Source of the DNA: Limnohabitans sp.
GTDB lineage: Bacteria; Pseudomonadota; Gammaproteobacteria; Burkholderiales; Burkholderiaceae_C
DNA: 6,324 nt
Assembly: GCA_018883305.1 (NCBI GenBank)
Contig: VEQI01000209.1
Location: 1-6,324 of the forward strand
Direction of reading: 5' to 3'
The translations under genes and the position numbers were made by a program. Of this stretch, positions 1 through 5,649 are shown piece after piece. Numbering within the stretch: the stretch's first letter is position 1; each line of letters starts with the position of its first letter. The notes below the pieces were generated by a model. The model worked only from the letters and a program-made list of their open reading frames with translations, did not search any database and had not been told where the DNA came from.

Positions 1-22
1 GGACACTTCACGCCACAACATC

Positions 23-1723
23 ATGCATGACATTCTGATCAAGGGCGGCACCGTCATCGACGGGACCGGACAAGCGGGCTTCACGGCCGACGTGGCCATC
101 CAGGACGGGCGCATCACCGAAGTTGGTCGCGTGGACGGTCCCGCGCGCCAGACCTTGCAGGCCGATGGCTTGCTCGTCACCCCTGGCTGGGTGGACATCC
201 ACACCCACTACGATGGCCAGGCCACCTGGGACCCCTACATGACGCCCTCCTCCTGGCACGGTGTCACCACCGCCGTCATGGGCAACTGTGGCGTGGGCTT
301 TGCGCCCTCACGCAGCCATCAGCGGCAATGGATGATGGACTTGATGGAAGGCGTGGAGGACATTCCCGGTGTGGTGCTGTCCGAGGGCGTGCAATGGGAA
401 TGGGAGAGCTTCCCCGAGTACCTGGACGCGCTGGACCGACGTCCTCGCATCATGGACGTGGCTGCTCAGGTGCCACACTGCGCGCTGCGAGTGTACGTGA
501 TGGGAGAACGCGGGGCTGCACGCGAACCCGCCACGCCGGCCGACATCGAGACCATGGGTCGCCTGGTGCACGAGGCCGTGCAGGCAGGGGCGCTAGGCTT
601 TAGCTCATCACGCACCGTGGTGCATCGCACCAAGCACGGACAGGCTGTACCCACGCTGGAGGCTGCCGGTCAAGAGCTGATCGAGATTGCACGCGCCATG
701 GGGCGCACGGGCAAAGGCATCAACCAGCTGATCTCCGACTTCGACGACCTCGATGGCGAGTTCTCGCTGATGCGTGAAATCGCCCGCCAAAGCGGTCGCC
801 CGCTGTCCTTCACCCTGCTGCAGCACGACTTCATGCCGCAGCGCTGGCGCGAGGTGCTGCGTCGCACGGATCAGGCGCAGCAGGACGGCCTGACGCTGCG
901 TGCCCAGGTCTCATGCCGGCCCATCGGCATGGTGCACGGACTGGAATGCTCCATGCACCCGTTCTTCCTGGCCCCCAGCTACCTGGCGATTGCCGACCTG
1001 CCCGTGCCCGAGCGTGTGAAACGCATGCGCGACCCGGCGCTGCGCGCACGCATCCTGGCCGAATCCGCCCAAGCGCCTGACAACCGTCGACTCAACATCA
1101 TCACCCAGCACTTTCACAAGTTGTTCCCTATTGGGGAACGCAATGATTACGAACCGCGTCCGCAAGACAGCGTGGCCGGCATCGCCGAGCGCCTGGGCCG
1201 CCCGGCCGCCGAAGTGGCCTACGACATGTTGCTGGAAGACGAAGGGCGGCGCAAATTCAACTTCCCCATGTACAACTACACCGACCAGAGCCTGGACGTG
1301 GTGCGCGAGATGATGACGCATCCGAATGCGCTGTTTGGCTTGGGCGATGCCGGCGCGCATTGTGGCTACATCTGTGATGCCAGCTACCCCACCTTCCTGC
1401 TGACCCACTGGGGTCGAGACCGCACTCGGGGTGACAAGCTGCCACTGGAATTCCTGGTCCACGGCCAAACGCTGCGCAATGCACAAGCCATGGGCATGCA
1501 TGACCGTGGCGCCATCCGTGCCGGCATGCGCGCCGACATCAACCTGATGGATTTTGCCCAGCTCAATCTGACGCGCCCCGAGGTCACCCACGATCTGCCA
1601 GCCAATGGCCGTCGCCTGGTCCAGCATGCCACGGGCTATGTGCACACGCTGGTGGCTGGCCAAGTGGTGATGTCTCAAGGTGAAGCCACGGGCGCACTGC
1701 CTGGGCGACTGGTGCGCGCCTGA
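23..1723 (+). CDS. Amidohydrolase-superfamily protein, N-acyl-D-amino-acid deacylase (D-aminoacylase)-like
   Basis: Probable cytoplasmic metal-dependent hydrolase of a C-N or related bond, 566 aa, with no signal peptide. The N-terminal beta-sandwich strand (residues 4-14, ending IDGTG) and the segment VTPGWVDIHTHYDG (52-65) are classic for the superfamily; His60 and His62 would be the first metal ligands. GNCGVGFAP (87-95) supplies the Cys89 typical of D-aminoacylases. GLGDAGAH (439-446) gives the catalytic Asp442, and GAIRAGMRADINLMD (496-510) is the C-terminal return to the beta-sandwich. Length fits the roughly 570-aa subgroup often auto-annotated as D-aminoacylase. The histidine motifs usual in true D-aminoacylases on the middle strands (THxR-like and SHxK-like) are not seen; GINQLISDFDD (232-242) and SFTLLQHDF (262-270) lie in that region. 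The substrate may therefore not be an N-acyl-D-amino acid. No clear Shine-Dalgarno is visible in the 22 bases before the ATG. It forms an operon with the MFS gene 3 bp downstream. The superfamily call is firm; the substrate is unknown. Confidence 0.9.
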   Translation: MHDILIKGGTVIDGTGQAGFTADVAIQDGRITEVGRVDGPARQTLQADGLLVTPGWVDIHTHYDGQATWDPYMTPSSWHGVTTAVMGNCGVGFAPSRSHQRQWMMDLMEGVEDIPGVVLSEGVQWEWESFPEYLDALDRRPRIMDVAAQVPHCALRVYVMGERGAAREPATPADIETMGRLVHEAVQAGALGFSSSRTVVHRTKHGQAVPTLEAAGQELIEIARAMGRTGKGINQLISDFDDLDGEFSLMREIARQSGRPLSFTLLQHDFMPQRWREVLRRTDQAQQDGLTLRAQVSCRPIGMVHGLECSMHPFFLAPSYLAIADLPVPERVKRMRDPALRARILAESAQAPDNRRLNIITQHFHKLFPIGERNDYEPRPQDSVAGIAERLGRPAAEVAYDMLLEDEGRRKFNFPMYNYTDQSLDVVREMMTHPNALFGLGDAGAHCGYICDASYPTFLLTHWGRDRTRGDKLPLEFLVHGQTLRNAQAMGMHDRGAIRAGMRADINLMDFAQLNLTRPEVTHDLPANGRRLVQHATGYVHTLVAGQVVMSQGEATGALPGRLVRA

Positions 1724-1726
1724 TCC

Positions 1727-2947
1727 ATGCTCGCGCCCTTTCGCACGCGCGCCTTTCGCTACCAATGGCCAGCGGACCTGGCCACCTCTTGGGCCGTGGA
1801 GATGGAAGTCCTGATCCTGGGTTGGTACATTTTGGTGACGTCTGAATCCGTGGTGTTGCTGGTGTTCTTTGGCGCGCTGCAATACCTGGGTTCGCTGGTT
1901 TCTCCCGTGTTTGGTGTGGCTGCGGACCGCATAGGCTACGGTCGATTGCTCTGGTCCACCCGGGCCCTTTACGCGGCCATGGCCGCGCTGCTGGGCTGGC
2001 TGGCCGCCAGCGATGCCCTCACCCCCACCGCCGTGCTGATCATTGCCGGCTTGAACGGGCTGGTACGCCCCTCGGACATGGTGATGCGCTATGCCTTGAT
2101 TGCGCAGAACCTGCCAGCGAATCAACTCATGGGGGCACTCGGCATTGCACGCGTCACGTCCGATTCCGCACGCATGGCCGGGGCACTGGCCGGAGCGGGG
2201 GCCGTGGCCATGTTCGGCATGGCACCCGCCTACCTGGTGGTGACGCTGCTGTATATCGTCAGTTTTTTGCTGTCCACGCAAGTGGTGCCCAACTCCGCGA
2301 ACACGCGCCTTGAGGCTCCACCGCCACATGCCAGCCCCTGGCACGATTTGGTGTCCGCCGCACGCTATGTCTGGCATCGTCCGGCCTTGATGGGCGGCCT
2401 GTCCATGGCTTTCCTGGTCAATCTGCTGGCATTTCCACTGATGCTGGGTTTGTTGCCCTACGTGGCCAAGAACGTCTATGGGGTGGGACAAAGTGGCCTG
2501 GGCTGGCTGGGAGCCAGCTTTGCCTTTGGCGCCCTGCTGGGCTCTCTGGTGCTGAGCAGCAACCGGGTACGCGTGGGGGCGGCACGGTTGATGCTGATGG
2601 CCGGCATGATCTGGTTGATCTTCAATGTCTGCATGGTCCAAGCGAACGATCTGCTCACCGGCATGGGCTTTCTGGCGTTGGCGGGCTTTGCCCAGAGTCT
2701 TTGCCTGACCCCGTTGGCGGCCGTGATGCTGCGCGCCACGGAACCCGCGTATCGAGGTCGGGTGATGGGTATCCGTATGCTGGGCATCTGGGGCTTGCCC
2801 ATGGGCTTGATGCTCGCAGGACCGCTGATCGAGCGCTGGGGTTTTCAAACCATCATGACCACCTACGCCGTGATTGGCATGGCCTTGACCCTGGCCCTGG
2901 CGTGGCGATGGCGACAGGCCTTGTGGCACGACGACAAACCCATCTGA
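1727..2947 (+). CDS. Major facilitator superfamily (MFS) transporter
   Basis: Inner-membrane secondary transporter of 406 aa, with about 10-12 hydrophobic segments spread along the chain. The start PFRTRAFRYQW (4-14) is the usual short amphipathic lead into helix 1 in MFS proteins of the EntS/MFS_3 exporter type. The loop between helices 2 and 3 carries motif A in the form GVAADRIGYGR (63-73). A hydrophilic stretch at about 187-212, rich in Pro and His, is the central cytoplasmic loop. In the C-terminal half, YRGRVMGIRMLG (342-353) followed by GLPMGLMLAGPL (356-367) is the repeat-related signature before helix 11. The ATG lies 3 bp after the upstream TGA and lacks a clear ribosome binding site, so translation is probably coupled to the amidohydrolase. 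Substrate and direction cannot be read from sequence. Similarity in style to EntS-type exporters suggests efflux, while the catabolic context would also allow uptake. Confidence 0.9.
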   Translation: MLAPFRTRAFRYQWPADLATSWAVEMEVLILGWYILVTSESVVLLVFFGALQYLGSLVSPVFGVAADRIGYGRLLWSTRALYAAMAALLGWLAASDALTPTAVLIIAGLNGLVRPSDMVMRYALIAQNLPANQLMGALGIARVTSDSARMAGALAGAGAVAMFGMAPAYLVVTLLYIVSFLLSTQVVPNSANTRLEAPPPHASPWHDLVSAARYVWHRPALMGGLSMAFLVNLLAFPLMLGLLPYVAKNVYGVGQSGLGWLGASFAFGALLGSLVLSSNRVRVGAARLMLMAGMIWLIFNVCMVQANDLLTGMGFLALAGFAQSLCLTPLAAVMLRATEPAYRGRVMGIRMLGIWGLPMGLMLAGPLIERWGFQTIMTTYAVIGMALTLALAWRWRQALWHDDKPI

Positions 2948-2963
2948 CTGTCTCCGCAGTTTC

Positions 2964-3023
2964 ATGCCCATGACCAATGTTTTTGGTACGCTGCACCTGA
3001 TCACGCTTGAAAGGCTGTCATGA
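2964..3023 (+). other. Possible 19-codon leader ORF overlapping the hydratase start
   Basis: In the 72-bp gap after the MFS gene, an ATG at 2964 opens a frame of 19 codons (MPMTNVFGTLHLITLERLS). Its TGA at 3021-3023 overlaps the hydratase ATG at 3020-3022 in the ATGA arrangement typical of translationally coupled genes. It has no obvious Shine-Dalgarno of its own, and an open frame this short may arise by chance. If translated, it would bring ribosomes to the hydratase start. It shows no run of a single regulatory amino acid, so classical attenuation is not indicated. Confidence 0.2.
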
Positions 3024-3880
3024 CCACACGTCCCCGCACTGCCCCGTCATCTGTTCGTTCATTCAATCCCGATCGACTGGCCCATTGGCTGGAAGAGAAG
3101 CACCGTCAGCGGCGCACCTTCGACATGCCACCGGCATCGCTTCAGGTCAAAGATCTGGCCCAAGCCACGCAGGTGCAGCAAGCACTGGTGCGTCTCAAAT
3201 CGAATGAATGCGGCCCGACGGCCGGCTGGAAGATTGCGCTGGCCACCCCCGTGATGCAACAAATGGTGGGCTTGAATGCGCCCATCGCTGGACGACTTCA
3301 TCAAAAGCAGATCGTCAGCGCACCAGCGCACACCCGTCAGCGTGACTACGGCCGTTTGTTGATCGAATTTGAAATCGCGGTTCGCCTGTCACGTGATCTG
3401 CCCGCCACGCAACAGCCACACACGGCCGTGAGCGTCATCGACGCGGTCGAAGCCATTGCACCCGCCATGGAAATCGCCGACGATCGTCACGCCGACTATT
3501 CTCAACTCGCCCGCCTGGGCTTGTACCTGGTGACCGACAACGCGTGGAACGAAGGCGCCATGCTGGGCCGCTTTGACAGCAACTGGAAGCGATGGCTGGA
3601 TGCCCCCCTGCCACACGCGCAGGATGGCCTGGGTCGCTTGCGGGGTGAAGTCTTCATCAACAACACCTCAGTGGGCGGTGGTCATGGGCGTGACCTGATG
3701 GGCCACCCGCTGCAAGCCCTCGCCTGGTTGGCCAATGAGGCCAATGCCCGTGGCGAGCAACTCAGCGCGGGCGATGTGTGCATCCTGGGCTCATTGGTGT
3801 CGTCCAAGTTCCCAGGTCAAGGCGATGTCCTGCGGTTTGAACTCGAGGGCTTTGCGCCCATCGAGCTGTACGTGACCTGA
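3020..3880 (+). CDS. 2-keto-4-pentenoate hydratase / fumarylacetoacetase-fold family protein (MhpD-like)
   Basis: Cytoplasmic enzyme of 286 aa, expected to add water to a 2-hydroxy-2,4-dienoate (giving a 4-hydroxy-2-oxo acid) or to act on a related 2-oxo acid by decarboxylation. The family marks are in order: GWKIALAT (69-76) with Lys71; LLIEFEIAVRLSRDLP (113-128), where Glu116 and Glu118 form the ExE metal pair; AIAPAMEIADDR (145-156) with the third acidic ligand Glu151; and GHPLQALAWLANE (228-240) followed by LSAGDVCILGSLV (248-260), the hydratase C-terminal signature. It is slightly longer than the usual 260-270 aa because of a basic N-terminal tail of about 15 residues. The start is supported by AAAGG at 3010-3014, 5 nt before the ATG. 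The gene follows the amidohydrolase-MFS pair on the same strand and could be read from the same promoter. The family is secure; the choice between hydratase and decarboxylase is not resolved. Confidence 0.88.
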   Translation: MTTRPRTAPSSVRSFNPDRLAHWLEEKHRQRRTFDMPPASLQVKDLAQATQVQQALVRLKSNECGPTAGWKIALATPVMQQMVGLNAPIAGRLHQKQIVSAPAHTRQRDYGRLLIEFEIAVRLSRDLPATQQPHTAVSVIDAVEAIAPAMEIADDRHADYSQLARLGLYLVTDNAWNEGAMLGRFDSNWKRWLDAPLPHAQDGLGRLRGEVFINNTSVGGGHGRDLMGHPLQALAWLANEANARGEQLSAGDVCILGSLVSSKFPGQGDVLRFELEGFAPIELYVT

Positions 3881-3890
3881 GCCGGCTCAG
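3877..3890. repeat. 14-bp perfect palindrome containing both convergent stop codons
   Basis: CTGAGCCGGCTCAG reads identically on both strands. It contains the TGA of the hydratase (3878-3880, + strand) and, symmetrically, the TGA of the cupin gene (3887-3889, - strand), with only 6 bp between the two genes. As RNA it would form a 5-bp CUGAG/CUCAG stem closed by a CCGG loop on either transcript. No T-run follows on either side, so it is at best a weak bidirectional terminator or mRNA 3'-end structure. Confidence 0.45.
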
Positions 3891-4354
3891 CTACCAGGCA
3901 AAGCCGTGCCCCACAGGGACGCCCAATCCTGCCCCGCCATGTCAAGCACCTGGCCGGGTTGGTCAAAGAATTTGTTGGGGACCTGAAAGAAAGCCAGGAA
4001 GGTGCCACCATTGGGCGACCAGGCACTGTGCTGGCTGCCGGCCGGTCGCCAGATGAACTGGCCGGCCTTGCACTCCATGCCTTCATCCGGTCCGCTCTTG
4101 TCCACCAGATGGCCTTCCAGCACCCAGGTCTGTTCAATCAACACGTGCTCATGGTGAGGCAGAACGGCACCGGGTGCCATGCGCATCAGCACGCTGACCA
4201 ACCCGGAGGACGGATCCACCAGCAAGGTCTTGACTTCAATGCCCTGAAAGCGGGTGGGCTGCCAGTCCAGGGACTGGACATCCACCAACCGGGAGGCCAG
4301 CGGCCCCAGTGCCGCATGTCCCGGCACCCGAGGTGAGTGGGCTTGTACGCTCAT
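3887..4354 (-). CDS. Small single-domain cupin protein
   Basis: Predicted 155-aa cytoplasmic beta-barrel metalloprotein, numbered here from the Met at 4352-4354. Cupin motif 1, G(x5)HxH(x3)E(x6)G, is fully present: Gly62, His68, His70, Glu74 and Gly81. Motif 2, G(x5)PxG(x2)H, is present with Gly98, Pro104, Gly106 and His109; the usual final Asn is Ser113. The three His and one Glu make a complete metal site. Frames also open at an ATG at 4358-4360, but the strong AAGGAGG (4363-4369) lies only 2 nt from that codon and 8 nt from the 4354 one, favouring the shorter form. It sits just downstream of the TRAP binding-protein gene, whose stop is about 20 bp away, so the two are probably one operon with coupled translation. 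The fold resembles the cupin half of ChrR-type proteins, but there is no zinc anti-sigma domain. It could be a small dioxygenase, isomerase or sensor; the substrate is unknown. Confidence 0.88.
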   Translation of the reverse strand: MSVQAHSPRVPGHAALGPLASRLVDVQSLDWQPTRFQGIEVKTLLVDPSSGLVSVLMRMAPGAVLPHHEHVLIEQTWVLEGHLVDKSGPDEGMECKAGQFIWRPAGSQHSAWSPNGGTFLAFFQVPNKFFDQPGQVLDMAGQDWASLWGTALPGS

Positions 4355-4362
4355 GATCATGG

Positions 4363-4369
4363 CCTCCTT
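4363..4369 (-). promoter_or_regulatory. Strong ribosome binding site of the cupin gene
   Basis: On the minus strand the bases read AAGGAGG, a near-full anti-16S match. It ends 8 nt before the ATG at 4354 but only 2 nt before the ATG at 4360, which is too close for efficient initiation. It therefore supports the inner start. It lies 6 nt past the TRAP gene's stop codon, so the cupin is likely translated at a high level on the shared mRNA. Confidence 0.7.
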
Positions 4370-4375
4370 GAGACA

Positions 4376-5473
4376 TCACTTCTTCTTGGGTTGCTTGGCG
4401 TACGACATGTAGTTGTCGTAGGTGGACTCGGCCACGCGGAACCAGGACACTTGATCGTCCAGGAACTTGGAATAGGAGTCGTACAGGCGTTTGAAGTCGG
4501 CGTTTTGTGCCGACCACTCTGCATACTGTTCCATGGAGGCCTTGTAGCAAGCGTCCAGCACATCACGCGGGAACGCACGCAGCTGGGTACCACTGGCCAG
4601 TAATTTCTTCATGGCCGGCGGGTTGAGTTGGTCGTACTTGGCCGTGGCCACCACGTTGGATTCCGCGGCCGCTGCGGAGAACGCGTTCTGGTATTCCTTG
4701 GGCAGTGAATCCCAGGCCTTGGCGTTGACCAGATACAGCGTGGGCGCATTGCCTTCCCACCAACCGGGGGTGTAGTAATACTTGGCCACCTTGTTGAAGC
4801 CCAGTTTTTCGTCGTCATACGGACCTACCCATTCGGCGGCATCAATCGTCCCTTTTTCCAGCGCCGGGTAAATATCGCCACCGGCAATCTGCTGGGGCAC
4901 CACACCCAGTTTGGACAACACCTGTCCGGCCAATGCGCCCACACGGAACTTCAAGCCCTTGAGGTCATTGACCGTCTTGATTTCCTTGCGGTACCAGCCA
5001 CCCATCTGGGTTCCGGTGTTGAGCCCCAGAAACGCCAGGCTGTTGTACTTGGCGCGCAGAAACTCATTGAACATCTCGGCACCACCACCGTGATACCACC
5101 AGGCATTGTGCTGACGCACATTCATGCCAAAGGGCAGGATGGCACCCAGGCCCAGCGCCGGGTTTTTGCCCGTGTAGTAGTACATGATGGTCTGGCCGAC
5201 TTCCACCGTGGCGTTGTCCACGGCGTCCAGCACTTGCAGACCGGGCACGATTTCACCCGCCGCATGCACGCGGATCTGGAATTTGCCACCGGTGGTATCG
5301 GCAATGCGCTTGGTGAAATGCTCCGCGGCGCCAATCAAGGTGTCCAGACTCTTGGGGTAGCTGGAGGTCAGTCGCCACTTGATCTCGGGCAGGGACTGCG
5401 CCATGGCGGGGGCGGATGCGGCCGCCAAAATGCCGGCGATGCCGCCGTGCTGCAATAGGCTTCTACGTTTCAT
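4376..5473 (-). CDS. TRAP transporter periplasmic substrate-binding protein, DctP family (TakP-like)
   Basis: Secreted solute receptor of a tripartite ATP-independent transporter, 365 aa. Residues 1-25 form a signal peptide: MKRR, a mildly hydrophobic Gly/Ala core, and AMA before Gln26. The RRSLL (3-7) resembles a Tat motif. The mature protein follows the 2-oxo-acid-binding TakP pattern: WRLTSSYPKSLDT (33-45), NTGTQMGGWYRKEI (152-165), LKFRVGALAGQVLSKLGV (174-191) with the conserved carboxylate-binding Arg177, PQQIAGGDIYPALEKGTIDA (193-212), EWVGPYDDEKLGF (214-226), and PGWWEG (236-241). Glu214, Trp215 and Glu240 coincide with residues I recall as metal/substrate contacts in Rhodobacter TakP. 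The C-terminal part (about 315-360) is a long, charged, helical region like the dimerising helix of TakP. The gene heads a minus-strand pair with the cupin, and GAGGAGA at 5479-5485 is 6 nt from the ATG. No DctQ or DctM membrane subunit is present in the window. The family is firm; a 2-oxo or hydroxy acid ligand is inferred. Confidence 0.93.
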   Translation of the reverse strand: MKRRSLLQHGGIAGILAAASAPAMAQSLPEIKWRLTSSYPKSLDTLIGAAEHFTKRIADTTGGKFQIRVHAAGEIVPGLQVLDAVDNATVEVGQTIMYYYTGKNPALGLGAILPFGMNVRQHNAWWYHGGGAEMFNEFLRAKYNSLAFLGLNTGTQMGGWYRKEIKTVNDLKGLKFRVGALAGQVLSKLGVVPQQIAGGDIYPALEKGTIDAAEWVGPYDDEKLGFNKVAKYYYTPGWWEGNAPTLYLVNAKAWDSLPKEYQNAFSAAAAESNVVATAKYDQLNPPAMKKLLASGTQLRAFPRDVLDACYKASMEQYAEWSAQNADFKRLYDSYSKFLDDQVSWFRVAESTYDNYMSYAKQPKKK

Positions 5474-5478
5474 CGATC

Positions 5479-5485
5479 TCTCCTC
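5479..5485 (-). promoter_or_regulatory. Ribosome binding site of the TRAP binding-protein gene
   Basis: On the minus strand the bases read GAGGAGA. The AGGAG core (5480-5484) ends 6 nt before the ATG at 5471-5473, which fixes that start and places the Lys-Arg-Arg signal-peptide N-terminus directly after it. Confidence 0.65.
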
Positions 5486-5520
5486 TGTGAATCACCCGGA
5501 CGCTCGTGACATCCGTGGTC

Positions 5521-5539
5521 GGGTTTTGACACAAAACAC
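5521..5539. promoter_or_regulatory. Imperfect 19-bp inverted repeat, candidate operator with T-N11-A form
   Basis: The sequence GGGTTTTGACACAAAACAC has arms GGGTTTTG and CAAAACAC around ACA, with one mismatch in eight pairs. The core TTTTG-ACA-CAAAA (5524-5536) is a perfect repeat and fits the T-N11-A shape of LysR-type regulator sites. It lies in the divergent region, about 50 bp upstream of the TRAP gene start and about 110 bp upstream of the hydrolase start, where a shared regulator would be expected. No regulator gene is in the window, so the assignment rests on symmetry and position only. Confidence 0.4.
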
Positions 5540-5552
5540 CGGGTCTCGGTGT
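5536..5552. repeat. Perfect 6-bp inverted repeat with 5-nt loop, overlapping the candidate operator
   Basis: ACACCG (5536-5541) and CGGTGT (5547-5552) are exact reverse complements around GGTCT. The left arm shares its first bases with the right arm of the neighbouring inverted repeat, so DNA binding or RNA folding at the two would be mutually exclusive. It could be a second operator half-site, or a hairpin in the 5' untranslated part of the TRAP mRNA. Confidence 0.35.
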
Positions 5553-5580
5553 CCCCCAGATTACTGAGCCCCAGGTGTGA

Positions 5581-5609
5581 TTGCGCAGTGTCCTGCCGGC
5601 CACTAACAT
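5581..5609 (+). promoter_or_regulatory. Weak candidate sigma-70 promoter for the downstream hydrolase
   Basis: TTGCGC (5581-5586) and TAACAT (5604-5609) are separated by 17 nt, matching 3 of 6 and 4 of 6 bases of the -35 and -10 consensus. Transcription would begin near 5616, about 35 nt before the hydrolase ATG. The match is modest and such hexamers occur by chance; the correct spacing and position are the main support. Confidence 0.25.
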
Positions 5610-5649
5610 GCGAACCTTTTCAGCACCTGCCTTGTCAGAAAGCACTCCC

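Noticed and set aside
911..3004. A 697-codon open frame on the minus strand, antisense to the amidohydrolase and MFS genes.
   Set aside because: It lies opposite two well-supported genes and spans their junction. Its product is rich in His, Gln, Gly and Arg with no recognisable domain, as expected of an antisense frame over high-G+C coding sequence.
3959..4336. A 125-codon + strand frame within the cupin gene.
   Set aside because: It is antisense to the cupin gene, which has complete metal-binding motifs and a strong ribosome binding site; the + frame gives no recognisable protein.
3887..4360. Cupin gene as a ChrR-type anti-sigma factor.
   Set aside because: The N-terminal zinc-binding anti-sigma domain is absent and there is no adjacent sigma factor gene; only the cupin barrel is present.
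5526..5531. A perfect TTGACA, like a -35 box.
   Set aside because: At 16-18 nt downstream there is only G/C-rich GTGTCC-like sequence with no -10 match, so it is better explained as the centre of the inverted repeat.
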